From Mycolicibacterium fallax (GTDB taxonomy: Bacteria; Actinomycetota; Actinomycetes; Mycobacteriales; Mycobacteriaceae): a stretch of DNA of 64,000 bases. Below, in pieces: positions 44,394 to 53,223 of the stretch. The stretch lies in assembly GCF_010726955.1 (NCBI RefSeq), contig NZ_AP022603.1, positions 1,488,001 to 1,552,000 of the forward strand, in the 5' to 3' direction. The translations under genes were made by a program, and so were the position numbers. Each line of letters starts with the position of its first letter. The stretch's first letter is position 1. The notes under the pieces were generated by a model. That model ran no database searches, was not told the DNA's origin, and saw only the letters and a program-made list of their open reading frames with translations.

Positions 44394-45457
44394 ACCTCAC
44401 CGGCGATCGGCGGCACCCGGGTGGCCCGCACGTAGACGCTCTCGCCCGCCTTGATCTGCATCGCCTCGGCGTCGCCGCGGGTGATCTGCGCGATGAACGG
44501 TGCGCCGGTCAGCGCGCTGGTCATCTCCACGCGCACCTCGAAGCCCAGGTACACCACCCGGTCCACCACCGCCCGGGTGACCCCGGCGCTCTGCGCGGTC
44601 CCGTCGCTGGCTGCGATCGCCAGCTCGGGGTTGCGCCCGACCCGGATGTCGTGCGGGCGGACCAGCACCCCGTTGAGCGAGGACACCGTGCCCAGAAAGC
44701 CCATCACGAAGGCGTTGGCGGGGGTGTCGTAGACCTCGGCGGGTGAGCCGACCTGCTCGACCCGGCCCTTGTTCAGCACCGCGATCCGGTCGGCCACGTC
44801 GAGCGCCTCGGCCTGATCGTGGGTGACCAGCACCGTGGTGACGTGCACTTCGTCGTGCAACCGGCGCAGCCAGGCCCGCAGGTCGTCGCGAACCTTGGCG
44901 TCCAGCGCTCCGAACGGTTCGTCGAGCAGCAGCACCTCGGGGTCCACCGCCAGCGCGCGGGCCAGCGCCATCCGCTGCCGCTGGCCGCCGGAGAGCTGGC
45001 TGGGGTAGCGGGTCTGGAAGCCGGCCAGCCCCACCACCTCCAGCAGGTTGTCCACCTTTTCGGCGACCTCGGCCTTGGGACGCTTGCGGATCTTCAGGCC
45101 GAAGGCGACGTTCTCCCGCACGGTGAGGTGCTTGAACGCGGCGTAGTGCTGAAAGACGAACCCGATCCCGCGTTTCTGCGGCGACACCCCGGTGACATCG
45201 CGGCCGTTGATGGTGATGGTGCCCGAATCCGGGTGGTCCAGCCCGGCGATCGCGCGCAGCAGCGTCGATTTACCCGAGCCGCTGGGCCCCAGCAGCGCCG
45301 TCAGCGACCCGTGCGGAACCACGAAGTCGACGTTGTCCAGCGCGGCGAAGCCGCCGTAGTGCTTGTTGGCACCGGTCACCGTGATCGCGTGCGGCGCGGC
45401 AGCGGCGTGCTGTGCGGCAGCGTCGTGCTGCGCGGCAGCGTCGTTCTTTCCTGTCAT
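44357..45457 (-). CDS. cysA: Sulfate/thiosulfate ABC transporter ATP-binding subunit
   Basis: The 366-aa ATPase has Walker [19 protein letters not shown] (about 56-73), the signature [17 protein letters not shown], Walker [12 protein letters not shown], and the H-loop [16 protein letters not shown]-terminal TOBE-like domain (about 280-360) is typical of CysA/PotA. The N-terminus carries a DAAAQH repeat ahead of [13 protein letters not shown], which is unusual. ATG 45457 is preceded by AGGAGAG. It is the last gene of subI-cysT-cysW-cysA. Confidence 0.96.
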   Translation of the reverse strand: MTGKNDAAAQHDAAAQHAAAAPHAITVTGANKHYGGFAALDNVDFVVPHGSLTALLGPSGSGKSTLLRAIAGLDHPDSGTITINGRDVTGVSPQKRGIGFVFQHYAAFKHLTVRENVAFGLKIRKRPKAEVAEKVDNLLEVVGLAGFQTRYPSQLSGGQRQRMALARALAVDPEVLLLDEPFGALDAKVRDDLRAWLRRLHDEVHVTTVLVTHDQAEALDVADRIAVLNKGRVEQVGSPAEVYDTPANAFVMGFLGTVSSLNGVLVRPHDIRVGRNPELAIAASDGTAQSAGVTRAVVDRVVYLGFEVRVEMTSALTGAPFIAQITRGDAEAMQIKAGESVYVRATRVPPIAGEVQTVTSAPTVTS

Positions 45458-45479
45458 CGCTCTCTCCTGTGACCGAGCC

Positions 45480-46292
45480 CTATTTTGCGGCGCTCTTGCG
45501 GCGGGCGTCCAGAATGATCTGCACCACCAGCACCAGTACCGCGACCGCCATCAGCAGCGTGGACAGCGCGTAGGCGCCGTACTCGTTGCCGAGGTTGTAG
45601 CGGTCGGCAACCAGCAGCGTCAGGGTCTGCGACTGACCGGGAATGTTCGAGGCGACCATGATCACCGCCCCGAATTCACCGAGCGTGCGGGCCACCGTCA
45701 ACACGATGCCGTAAGTCAGGCCCCACCGGATCGACGGCAGGGTGATCCGCCAGAAGGTCTGCCACCAGGTGGCCCCCAGGGTGGCGGCCGCCTCCTCCTG
45801 ATCGGTGCCCAGTTCGTGCAGCACCGGCTCGACCTCGCGGATGACGAACGGCACGGTGACGAAGATCGACGCCAGCACGATGCCCGGCAGCCCGAAGATG
45901 ATCTTGATGCCGAAGTCGTTCTCCACGAAGCCGAGCAGGCCGGAGGAGCCCCACAGCAGGATCAGCGCCACGCCGATCACCACCGGTGACACCGCGAACG
46001 GCAGGTCGATCACCGCCTGCAGCAGCGGCTTGCCGCGAAACCGGTTGCGCGCCAGCACCAACGCCGTCGGCACCCCGAAGACGACGTTGAGCGGCACCAC
46101 GATCGCCACGACCAGCAGGGTGAGCTGCAGCGCCGAGATCGCCGCCGGGGTGGTGATCCAGTCCCAGAACTGCCCGAGCCCGGGCTCGAAGGTGCGCCAC
46201 AGGATCAGCCCGACCGGGACGACCACCAGCACCCCGATGTAGCACAGCGCGGTGCAGCGCAGCAGCAGTCGCACCGCCGGCGACGGCGTCAC
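45480..46292 (-). CDS. cysW: Sulfate ABC transporter permease CysW
   Basis: The 270-aa permease has six predicted transmembrane helices (e.g. [35 protein letters not shown]) and the EAA loop ([23 protein letters not shown] at about 165-187) that docks to CysA. GTG 46292 overlaps the cysT stop by 4 bases. It forms a heterodimeric channel with CysT. Confidence 0.95.
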   Translation of the reverse strand: MTPSPAVRLLLRCTALCYIGVLVVVPVGLILWRTFEPGLGQFWDWITTPAAISALQLTLLVVAIVVPLNVVFGVPTALVLARNRFRGKPLLQAVIDLPFAVSPVVIGVALILLWGSSGLLGFVENDFGIKIIFGLPGIVLASIFVTVPFVIREVEPVLHELGTDQEEAAATLGATWWQTFWRITLPSIRWGLTYGIVLTVARTLGEFGAVIMVASNIPGQSQTLTLLVADRYNLGNEYGAYALSTLLMAVAVLVLVVQIILDARRKSAAK

Positions 46293-47137
46293 CGCGCCAG
46301 CTCCTCGCGACGCGCGGCCCGCGAACCGATCGCCCGCAGCACCAGCAGCACCGAGAACGAGATGCTCAGCAGCACGATCGAGATGGCCGCCGCGCCGGTG
46401 CGGTCGTCGTTCTCGATCAGCGCCCGGATCCACTGCGAGGACACCTCGGTCTCGCCGGGGATCGCGCCGCCGATCAGCACCACCGAGCCGTACTCCCCGA
46501 TCGCCCGGGAGAACGCCAGCCCGGCCCCGGACAGCAGCGACGGCAGCAGCGCGGGCAGCACCACCTTCGCGAAGATCACCCGGCCGTTGGCGCCCAGCGA
46601 GGCGGCGGCCTGCTCGACCTCGCGGTCCAGCTCGATCAGCACCGGCTGCACCGACCGGACCACGAACGGCAGGGTGACGAACAGCAGCGCGATCCCGATG
46701 CCCCAGCGGGTGTGCTGCAGGTGCAGCCCGACCGGGCTGCCGGGACCGTACAGCGCCAGCATCACCAGGCTGGCGACGATGGTGGGCAACGCGAACGGCA
46801 GGTCGATGACGGCGTCGACCAGGCGTTTGCCGGGGAAGTCGTCGCGGGTCAGCACCCAGGCGACCAGCAGCCCGAACACCGTGTTGATCAGCGCCACCGC
46901 GACCGACACCGACAGCGTGACCTTGAAGGATTCGACCGCGGCGGTGGAGGTGACCGCGGCCCAGAACGCCGGCCAGCCCCCCTTGGCGGACTGCCAGACG
47001 ATGGCCGCCAGCGGCAGCAGCACGATCACCGACAGCCACAGCGTGGCCGCACCGACCCGCAGCGAGGTGCCGCCGCGGCGCACCGCGCGGCCGGGCACCG
47101 GGATCGGCGGCCCGGCGGCGGCCTCGGTGCCGGTCAT
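46289..47137 (-). CDS. cysT: Sulfate ABC transporter permease CysT
   Basis: The 282-aa inner-membrane permease pairs with CysW. Six hydrophobic segments are visible (e.g. TLWLSVIVLLPLAAIVW, ALINTVFGLLVAWVL, LPTIVASLVMLALYG), and the EAA loop is EQAAASLGANGRVIFAKVVLPALL. ATG 47137 overlaps the subI stop by 4 bases, continuing the chain of coupled starts in this operon. Confidence 0.95.
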   Translation of the reverse strand: MTGTEAAAGPPIPVPGRAVRRGGTSLRVGAATLWLSVIVLLPLAAIVWQSAKGGWPAFWAAVTSTAAVESFKVTLSVSVAVALINTVFGLLVAWVLTRDDFPGKRLVDAVIDLPFALPTIVASLVMLALYGPGSPVGLHLQHTRWGIGIALLFVTLPFVVRSVQPVLIELDREVEQAAASLGANGRVIFAKVVLPALLPSLLSGAGLAFSRAIGEYGSVVLIGGAIPGETEVSSQWIRALIENDDRTGAAAISIVLLSISFSVLLVLRAIGSRAARREELAR

Positions 47138-48165
47138 CCGGTGGCTTTCTTATAGATCCCGGCGATGGTGCCGTTCTCCTTGTCGAACAGCGCCGGATCC
47201 ACCACGTCCCAGCCACCGAGATCCTCGATGGTCCACAGCCGCTGCGGCATCGGGAAGTCCCGGCTGAACTCCCTGGCGATGGTGGGATCGACCGGCCGGA
47301 ACCCGGCCTCGGCCCACAGTCGCTGACCCGCCTCGGTGTAGAGGTAGTTGCGCAGCGCGACCGCCTGCTTCTGGTGCAGGCCGGTGCTGATCACCGCGAC
47401 CGGGTTCTCGATCTTGAAGTTCTGCTCCGGGATCAGGTAGTCGACGGCGTCACCGCGGCGCTTGGTGTGGATGGCCTCGTTCTCGTAGCTGATCAGCACG
47501 TCCCCGGTGCCGCGCAGAAAAATGTCGGTGGCCTCGCGCCCGGAGGCCGGGCGGGTCCGGACGTGCTCGGTGACCAGGGCGGTGATGTAGTCCAGGCCGG
47601 CCCGCGGGTCGGCGCCGCCGCGACTTTTCGCCGCGTACGGCGCCAGCAGATTCCACTTCGCCGAACCCGAGCTCAGCGGGCTGGGGGTCACCACCTCCAC
47701 CCCCGGCGCCAGCAGGTCGTCCCAGCCGCGGATGTTCTTGGGGTTGCCGGGCCGCACCACCAGCGCGACGACCGAGCCGAACGGGATGCCGCGGGTCACC
47801 CCGGAGTTCCAGTCGGCGGCCACCTTGTCGGCCTTCACCAGCCGGGCGATGTCGGGTTCGACGGAGAAGTTGACGATGTCGGCGCTCTTGCCGTCGACGA
47901 CGGAGCGGGACTGGTCGCCGGAGGAGCCGTAGGAGGTGGTGACGCCGACGCCCTGGCCCTCCGGCGTCGCGGCGAAGGCCGGGATGATCGTGCTCCAGCC
48001 GGGCTCGGGCACCGCGTAGGCGACCAGCGTCAGCATCGTCTCGGCGTCGCCGCGACCGCCGCCGGGCACGTCACTGGCGCCGCCGCCGCAGCCCGCGAGC
48101 AGGGTTGCCGCGGCGGCGAGTGCGACGGCGATGCGCCGTCGGGGGGCGATCCGGGCTGGGGTCAT
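47134..48165 (-). CDS. subI: Sulfate-binding lipoprotein SubI
   Basis: The 343-aa periplasmic-type sulfate-binding protein starts with Arg-rich n-region and lipobox LLAGC (lipidated Cys about 26). It continues with the solute-binding fold (VGVTTSYGSSGDQSRSVVDGKSADIVNFS, TGDVLISYENEA) typical of CysP/Sbp. ATG 48165 with GGAAGG upstream was chosen. An in-frame ATG at 48294 would put a non-signal stretch before the lipoprotein signal and would overlap the Cys leader ORF. It heads subI-cysT-cysW-cysA. Corresponds to Rv2400c. Confidence 0.95.
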   Translation of the reverse strand: MTPARIAPRRRIAVALAAAATLLAGCGGGASDVPGGGRGDAETMLTLVAYAVPEPGWSTIIPAFAATPEGQGVGVTTSYGSSGDQSRSVVDGKSADIVNFSVEPDIARLVKADKVAADWNSGVTRGIPFGSVVALVVRPGNPKNIRGWDDLLAPGVEVVTPSPLSSGSAKWNLLAPYAAKSRGGADPRAGLDYITALVTEHVRTRPASGREATDIFLRGTGDVLISYENEAIHTKRRGDAVDYLIPEQNFKIENPVAVISTGLHQKQAVALRNYLYTEAGQRLWAEAGFRPVDPTIAREFSRDFPMPQRLWTIEDLGGWDVVDPALFDKENGTIAGIYKKATG

Positions 48166-48193
48166 GCGGACAGGCCTTCCGGTGGTCTGGGCG

Positions 48194-48210
48194 GGGACCG
48201 TCGCGGTCCC
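48194..48210 (-). other. Hairpin between the Cys leader ORF and subI
   Basis: GGGACCG and CGGTCCC form a perfect 7-bp stem with a 3-base loop, upstream of the subI ribosome binding site. It lies where an attenuation structure would be expected. Confidence 0.4.
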
Positions 48211-48284
48211 GCGGGCACGGAAGGGTGAGGGTGGCTGCGGCGCCGCGCACCGGGCATCGCCGTCACCCGACCGTGCGGTCAGGT

Positions 48285-48353
48285 TCAGCGGCAACAGGAG
48301 AAGTCGGCAACGACGAGGGCCTGCGGGCCCGCGCGGTGATCTGCCGATTGCAT
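48285..48353 (-). CDS. Cysteine-containing leader peptide upstream of subI-cysTWA (attenuator ORF)
   Basis: ATG (48351-48353) opens a 22-codon ORF, MQSADHRAGPQALVVADFSC then CR and TGA (48285-48287), so two adjacent Cys codons (TGT TGC) lie one codon before the last sense codon. The -10 TAATCT ends 7 bases upstream of the ATG, so the ORF is predicted leaderless. It precedes the sulfate uptake operon by 119 bases that contain a strong hairpin. The layout mirrors the leader in front of sirA. Inferred to sense cysteinyl-tRNA. Confidence 0.65.
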   Translation of the reverse strand: MQSADHRAGPQALVVADFSCCR

Positions 48354-48360
48354 GGGCCGA

Positions 48361-48366
48361 AGATTA
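48361..48366 (-). promoter_or_regulatory. -10 box for the subI leader transcript
   Basis: TAATCT (minus strand) fits TAnnnT and lies 7 bases before the leader ORF ATG. No clear -35 was seen. Confidence 0.5.
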
Positions 48367-48417
48367 CCAGAGCGTCGCGGGCCGCGCGGAGTCCGCGCTG
48401 TCCCGTCGATCCGCTGG

Positions 48418-48696
48418 TCAACAGCTGATCAACCAGGCCACCACGACCAACAGGAGCAGGGCGATCAGGGCCAGGGTGACCCGGGACCGGGGCATGCCAT
48501 TCACGACCGAGGCACCTTCCGTCGACCGGATGCTGTGCAGCAACCGGATGCCATTACCGAGGGCGACGTCCGCCAGCACCGCCAGCCCGTAGGCCAGCGC
48601 CAGCACCACCGGCATCACGACGACGACCTGCAGCAGGAAACCGCGGCCGGTCAGCCACAGCTCGACGCCGTCCCACCAACTCACAATGCCGCCCAT
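48418..48696 (-). CDS. Small two-helix membrane protein
   Basis: No named family is recognised. The 92-aa protein has an N-terminal amphipathic part (WWDGVELWLTGRGF), a long hydrophobic helix (about 21-46), a polar loop containing RLLHSIRSTEGASVVNG, and a second helix at the end (about 72-91) finishing in ISC. The ATG 48696 start was chosen because upstream codons run antisense into the trehalase gene. It lies divergent to the GH15 gene, in the place of small membrane gene Rv2401A. Confidence 0.6.
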   Translation of the reverse strand: MGGIVSWWDGVELWLTGRGFLLQVVVVMPVVLALAYGLAVLADVALGNGIRLLHSIRSTEGASVVNGMPRSRVTLALIALLLLVVVAWLISC

Positions 48697-48783
48697 CACG
48701 GTCCACCCTACGATCCGGGCACAACCGGGCGCTGCCCGGCCGCTGGGCTGGACGCCATCGGGCCGACAACCGATCATGAAGTG

Positions 48784-50805
48784 ATGAGCGCAGACACCGA
48801 GACCCGACCGGTCAACGACGACGGGGCCGAACAGATCAACGGTGTTCCCGGCGTGATCCCGGGGTTGGTGCCGGACGACCAGTCCGCCGGACCGACCCGG
48901 CACCCCTTCCCCCCGATCGCCGACTACGGCTTCCTGTCGGACTGTGAGAACACCTGCCTGGTGTCCTCGGCCGGCTCGGTGGAGTGGCTGTGTGTGCCGT
49001 GCCCGGACTCCCCCAGCGTCTTCGGATCGATCCTGGACCGCAGCGCCGGGCACTTCCGGCTTGGCCCGCACGGGGTGACGGTGCCCTCGGCGCGGCGCTA
49101 TCTGCCCGGCGGGCTGATCCTGGAGACCACCTGGCAGACCCATACCGGCTGGCTGGTGATCCGCGAGGCGCTGGTGATGGGCCCCTGGCACGACCTGGAG
49201 TCCCGGTCCAAGACACACCGCCGGACCCCGATGGACTGGGACGCCGAGCATGTCCTGCTGCGCACGGTGCGCTGCGTGTCCGGCACCGTCGAGTTGACGA
49301 TGAACTGCGAGCCCGCCTTCGACTACGCCCGCATCCCGGCGGTCTGGGAGTACTCCGGTCCGGCCTACGGGGAGGCCGTGGCCCGGGCCGCCCGCCATCC
49401 CGAGCAGCACCCGCAGCTGCGGCTGACCACCAACCTGCGGCTGGGCATCGAGGGGCACGCCGCCCAGGCCCGCACCCGACTCAGCGAGGGCGACCAGATC
49501 TTCGTCGCGCTGGGCTGGTCGGATCACCCGGCGCCGCAGACCTACGAGGAGGCCGCCGCGCGGATGTGGCGGACCGCCGAGTGCTGGCGGCAGTGGATCA
49601 ACATCGGCGACTTCCCCGACCACCCGTGGCGGTCCTATCTGCAGCGCAGCGCGCTGACGCTGAAGGGGCTGACCTATTCACCGACCGGCGCGCTGCTGGC
49701 CGCCGCCACCACGTCGCTGCCCGAGACGCCGCAGGGCGAACGCAACTGGGACTACCGCTACGCCTGGATCCGCGACTCCACCTTCGCGCTGTGGGGCCTG
49801 TACACCCTGGGCCTGGACCGCGAGGCCGACGACTTCTTCGCGTTCATCGCCGACGTGTCCGGGGTCAACAACGGCCAGCGGCACCCACTGCAGGTGATGT
49901 ACGGCGTCGGCGGCGAACGCAGCCTGGTCGAGGAGGAGTTGCCGCACCTGTCCGGCTACGACCACGCCCGGCCGGTGCGAATCGGCAACGGTGCCTACAA
50001 CCAGATCCAGCACGACATCTGGGGCACCATGCTCGATTCGCTGTACCTGCACACCAAGTCCCGCGATCAGGTGCCGGCCAGCCTGTGGCCGATCCTCAGG
50101 GAGCAGGTCGAGGAGGCGATCAAGAACTGGCGCAAACCCGACCGCGGCATTTGGGAGGTGCGCGGCGAGCCGCAGCACTTCACCTCCAGCAAGATCATGT
50201 GCTGGGTGGCGCTGGATCGCGGCGCCAAGCTCGCCGAACGCCAGGGTGAGAAGAGCTACGCCCAGCAGTGGCGGGCCATCGCCGCCGACATCAAGGACGA
50301 CATCCTGGCCAACGGTGTCGACGCCCGCGGCGTGCTGACCCAGCGCTACGGCGAGGATGCGCTGGACGCGTCGCTGCTGCTGGCGGTGTTGACCCGATTC
50401 CTGCCGCCGGAGGATCCGCGGATCCGGGCCACCGTGCTGGCCATCGCCGACGAACTCACCGAGGACGGCCTGGTGCTGCGGTACCGGGTGGAGGAGACCG
50501 ACGACGGCCTCTCCGGTGAGGAGGGCACCTTCACCATCTGCTCGTTCTGGCTGGTGTCGGCGCTGGTGGAGATCGGCGAGTTCCACCGCGCCAAGCACCT
50601 GTGCGAGCGACTGCTCGGCTTCGCCAGCCCGCTGCACCTGTACGCCGAGGAGATCGAGGCGCGCACCGGCCGGCATCTGGGCAACTTCCCGCAGGCCTTC
50701 ACCCACCTGGCGCTGATCAATGCCGTCGTGCACGTGATCCGCGCCGAGGAGGCCGCCGCGACCGACCACGCCGGGGTGTTTCAGCCGGCCCACCCGCCGT
50801 CGTAG
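48784..50805 (+). CDS. Glycoside hydrolase family 15 trehalase
   Basis: The 673-aa protein has the GH15-type N-terminal beta domain (IADYGFLSDCENTCLVSSAGSVEWLCVP) and the (alpha/alpha)6 barrel starting around GERNWDYRYAWIRDSTFALW (about residue 320). Mycobacterial members (Rv2402 and its M. smegmatis counterpart) are alpha,alpha-trehalases that hydrolyse trehalose to glucose. ATG 48784 is preceded by GATCAT 6 bases upstream, so the transcript may be leaderless. Glucoamylase-type specificity cannot be excluded by sequence alone. Confidence 0.88.
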   Translation: MSADTETRPVNDDGAEQINGVPGVIPGLVPDDQSAGPTRHPFPPIADYGFLSDCENTCLVSSAGSVEWLCVPCPDSPSVFGSILDRSAGHFRLGPHGVTVPSARRYLPGGLILETTWQTHTGWLVIREALVMGPWHDLESRSKTHRRTPMDWDAEHVLLRTVRCVSGTVELTMNCEPAFDYARIPAVWEYSGPAYGEAVARAARHPEQHPQLRLTTNLRLGIEGHAAQARTRLSEGDQIFVALGWSDHPAPQTYEEAAARMWRTAECWRQWINIGDFPDHPWRSYLQRSALTLKGLTYSPTGALLAAATTSLPETPQGERNWDYRYAWIRDSTFALWGLYTLGLDREADDFFAFIADVSGVNNGQRHPLQVMYGVGGERSLVEEELPHLSGYDHARPVRIGNGAYNQIQHDIWGTMLDSLYLHTKSRDQVPASLWPILREQVEEAIKNWRKPDRGIWEVRGEPQHFTSSKIMCWVALDRGAKLAERQGEKSYAQQWRAIAADIKDDILANGVDARGVLTQRYGEDALDASLLLAVLTRFLPPEDPRIRATVLAIADELTEDGLVLRYRVEETDDGLSGEEGTFTICSFWLVSALVEIGEFHRAKHLCERLLGFASPLHLYAEEIEARTGRHLGNFPQAFTHLALINAVVHVIRAEEAAATDHAGVFQPAHPPS

Positions 50806-50933
50806 CCGCGCGCACCCGCTCCCGGGCACCCGCCCATCACCGGCCCTGCGGGCCTGTGATGCAGTAGTAGCCGGAGCGCCGCTGCGGGACCGAGGCAGTG
50901 GAGACGTTGCCGAAGCGAAGGGATCGAGGGTCG

Positions 50934-51869
50934 ATGAGCAGGATTTACGACAACGTCACCGCATTGGTCGGACGCACTCCGCTGGTGCGGCTGAATCGGG
51001 TCGCCGAGGGTCTGGGCGCGCAGGTCGTCGCCAAGCTCGAGTTCTACAACCCCGCCAACAGCGTCAAGGACCGGATCGGGGTGTCCATCATCGACGCGGC
51101 CGAGCGCTCCGGCGCGCTGCGCCCCGGCGGCACGGTCGTCGAGGCGACCAGTGGCAACACCGGTATCGCGCTGGCGATGGTGGGCGCCGCCCGCGGCTAC
51201 CGGGTCATCCTGACCATGCCCGACACCATGTCCATGGAGCGCCGGGCCATGCTGCGGGCCTTCGGCGCCGAGATCGTGCTGACGCCCGGGTCCGAGGGCA
51301 TGACCGGCGCGGTGAACAAGGCCCGGGCGATCATCGCCGAGACCGAGAACGCGGTGGCCGCCGACCAGTTCGCCAACCCGGCCAACGCCGAGATTCACCA
51401 GCAGACCACCGGCGAGGAGATCTGGGCCGACACCGACGGCGCGGTGGACATCTTCGTGGCCGGCATCGGCACCGGCGGCACCCTCACCGGCGTCGGCCGC
51501 GCGCTCAAGGCCCGCAAGCCCGGCGTGCAGATCGTCGGGGTCGAGCCCAAGGATTCGGCGATCCTGACCGGTGGAGCGCCCGGACCGCACAAGATCCAGG
51601 GGCTGGGCGCGAACTTCGTGCCCGAGGTGCTCGACCGCTCGGTCTACGACGAGATCGTCGACGTCGACGCCGACGACGCCATCGCGGTGTCCCGCGACCT
51701 GGGTACCCGGGAGGGCATCCTGGGCGGCATCTCGGCGGGCGCCAACGTGTGGGCGGCGCTGCAGCTTGCCGGCCGGCCGGAGAACGCCGGTAAGCTCATC
51801 GTGGTTATCATCCCGGACTTCGGCGAGCGGTACATCTCCACCGTTCTGTTCGACCACATCAGGGAGTGA
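50934..51869 (+). CDS. cysK: O-acetylserine sulfhydrylase CysK
   Basis: This PLP enzyme makes cysteine from O-acetylserine and sulfide. The 311-aa product has the PLP Lys in [11 protein letters not shown] (about residue 44), the phosphate and substrate loop [11 protein letters not shown] (about 70-80), and [11 protein letters not shown] 50934 was taken as the start; METLPK upstream is Arg-rich leader. cysE follows 5 bases after its stop. Sulfide for the reaction comes from the sirA operon nearby. Confidence 0.95.
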   Translation: MSRIYDNVTALVGRTPLVRLNRVAEGLGAQVVAKLEFYNPANSVKDRIGVSIIDAAERSGALRPGGTVVEATSGNTGIALAMVGAARGYRVILTMPDTMSMERRAMLRAFGAEIVLTPGSEGMTGAVNKARAIIAETENAVAADQFANPANAEIHQQTTGEEIWADTDGAVDIFVAGIGTGGTLTGVGRALKARKPGVQIVGVEPKDSAILTGGAPGPHKIQGLGANFVPEVLDRSVYDEIVDVDADDAIAVSRDLGTREGILGGISAGANVWAALQLAGRPENAGKLIVVIIPDFGERYISTVLFDHIRE

Positions 51870-51874
51870 ATCGG

Positions 51875-52459
51875 ATGTCTCTGCTGTCCGTGCTGCGGGA
51901 AGACCTGCAGAACGCGCGCAGTCACGACCCCGCCGCCCGCGGCGATCTGGAAAACGCCCTGGTCTATTCCGGCCTGCACGCCATCTGGAGCTACCGGGTG
52001 GCGCACCGACTGTGGGCGGTCCCGGCGCTGCAGGGGCTGGCCCGGGTGCTGTCGCAGCTGACCCGGTTCGCCACCGGCATCGAGATCCACCCCGGCGCCA
52101 GCATCGGCCGCCGGTTCTTCATCGACCACGGTATGGGTGTGGTGATCGGCGAGACCACCGAGATCGGTGACGACGTGATGATCTACCACGGCGTCACCCT
52201 CGGCGGGCGCAGCCTGAACAAGGGCAAACGCCATCCGACGCTGGGCAATCGCGTCACCGTCGGTGCGGGCGCAAAGGTGCTGGGCCCGCTGACCATCGGC
52301 GATGACAGCGCGGTCGGCGCGAACGCCGTGGTGACCCACCATGTGCCGGCCGAGTCGATCGCCACCGGCATCCCCGCGACGGTGCGGCACCGCACCGAGC
52401 AGCAGCGGGAGCCGGCCGTCGACCCAACCTCTTACATCGACCCGGCAATGTATATCTGA
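51875..52459 (+). CDS. cysE: Serine O-acetyltransferase CysE
   Basis: CysE makes O-acetylserine from serine and acetyl-CoA. The 194-aa protein is short for the family: the N-terminal helical domain is brief, and the left-handed beta-helix (about 65-165) shows [26 protein letters not shown] and YHGVTLGG, with catalytic His/Asp. The tail ends YIDPAMYI, an Ile-terminated C-terminus of the kind that docks into CysK. ATG 51875 has GGGAG upstream. It is coupled to cysK. Its stop codon opens a 19-bp repeat array. Confidence 0.94.
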   Translation: MSLLSVLREDLQNARSHDPAARGDLENALVYSGLHAIWSYRVAHRLWAVPALQGLARVLSQLTRFATGIEIHPGASIGRRFFIDHGMGVVIGETTEIGDDVMIYHGVTLGGRSLNKGKRHPTLGNRVTVGAGAKVLGPLTIGDDSAVGANAVVTHHVPAESIATGIPATVRHRTEQQREPAVDPTSYIDPAMYI

Positions 52460-52525
52460 GCCCAATTGGTACAGCCGAGCCCAATTGGTACAGCTGAGCC
52501 GGATTGGCACAGCCGAGCCGGATCA
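52457..52525 (+). repeat. 19-bp tandem repeat starting on the cysE stop codon
   Basis: Three full copies and a partial fourth of TGAGCCCAATTGGTACAGC run from the first base of the cysE TGA to the stop of the convergent heme oxygenase gene. Copies 1 and 2 differ at 1 base and copy 3 at a few. Each has CCAATTGG or a near variant, a short palindrome. Confidence 0.85.
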
Positions 52526-53212
52526 GGCCGGCGCGGTGGGCGATTCGGGGTTGGCCGGGCGCGCGTAGCCGGGCAGCCCCAGGGCCAGCTCGGCGAACAC
52601 CGCCTCGTTGAGCCGGAACGCCACCTTCACCTCATCGACGATCCGGGCGGCAACGTCGGCCGGCAGGTCCAGCGCGTCCAGTCGGGCGCGGTAGGCGTCC
52701 TTGTACGGCTTGGGCTTCGGGATCTGCGGGAAGTCGTAGAACGCCAGGCCGGCGCCGTCGAGTGCGAAGATCCGGTTCAGCGTCTTGCCGATCGCCCGGC
52801 CGCCGGACAGGTCACCCAGGTAGCGGGTGTAGTGGTGGGCCAGCAGCGCCCCGCCCCAGTCGGCGTCCCGCAGCCGGTCCGCGTAGGCCGCCGCGGCGAC
52901 GCTGGTGGTTTCCAGCGGTTGCCCCGGCGCCCAGTGGTCCAGGTCGGCCTCCAGCGCGGCGCGCCGCTCCAGCGCGGGGTCATAGACCGCGGCGACCAGC
53001 GGATCATCGCGGTGCGCGAACACCGAGTCCTCCAGCGCGACGTAGACGGTGTGCAACCGGCGCAGGTAGGCGGCGTAGCCGGCCTCGTTGACCCGGCCGG
53101 CCAACAGTTCGGTGACAAAGCCGGAGTTCTCGGCGGACTCGTGCTCGGCGCGGGACCCCGTGCGCAGCGCGGCCGACAGCGGCTGCTGGGCGGATGCTGC
53201 GGTGATCGTCAT
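52523..53212 (-). CDS. Heme oxygenase (biliverdin-producing, HmuO-like)
   Basis: The 229-aa all-helical protein resembles HO-1/HmuO. It has the proximal His in GSRAEHESAENSGF (about residue 24) and the distal helix GDLSGGRAIGKTL. These enzymes open heme to biliverdin, CO and Fe2+, releasing iron. ATG 53212 was chosen. GTG at 53224, overlapping the lepA stop, is an alternative and would add 4 residues; neither has a strong ribosome binding site. It is downstream of lepA on the same strand. A link to iron uptake with the mbt genes is reasonable but not shown. Confidence 0.9.
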   Translation of the reverse strand: MTITAASAQQPLSAALRTGSRAEHESAENSGFVTELLAGRVNEAGYAAYLRRLHTVYVALEDSVFAHRDDPLVAAVYDPALERRAALEADLDHWAPGQPLETTSVAAAAYADRLRDADWGGALLAHHYTRYLGDLSGGRAIGKTLNRIFALDGAGLAFYDFPQIPKPKPYKDAYRARLDALDLPADVAARIVDEVKVAFRLNEAVFAELALGLPGYARPANPESPTAPA

Positions 53213-53223
53213 CGGCGGCGCCA

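Noticed and set aside
50806..50933. Possible Cys leader ORF upstream of cysK
   Set aside because: No Cys-codon run before a stop was seen in any frame; the only tiny ORF here is ATG CAG TAG.
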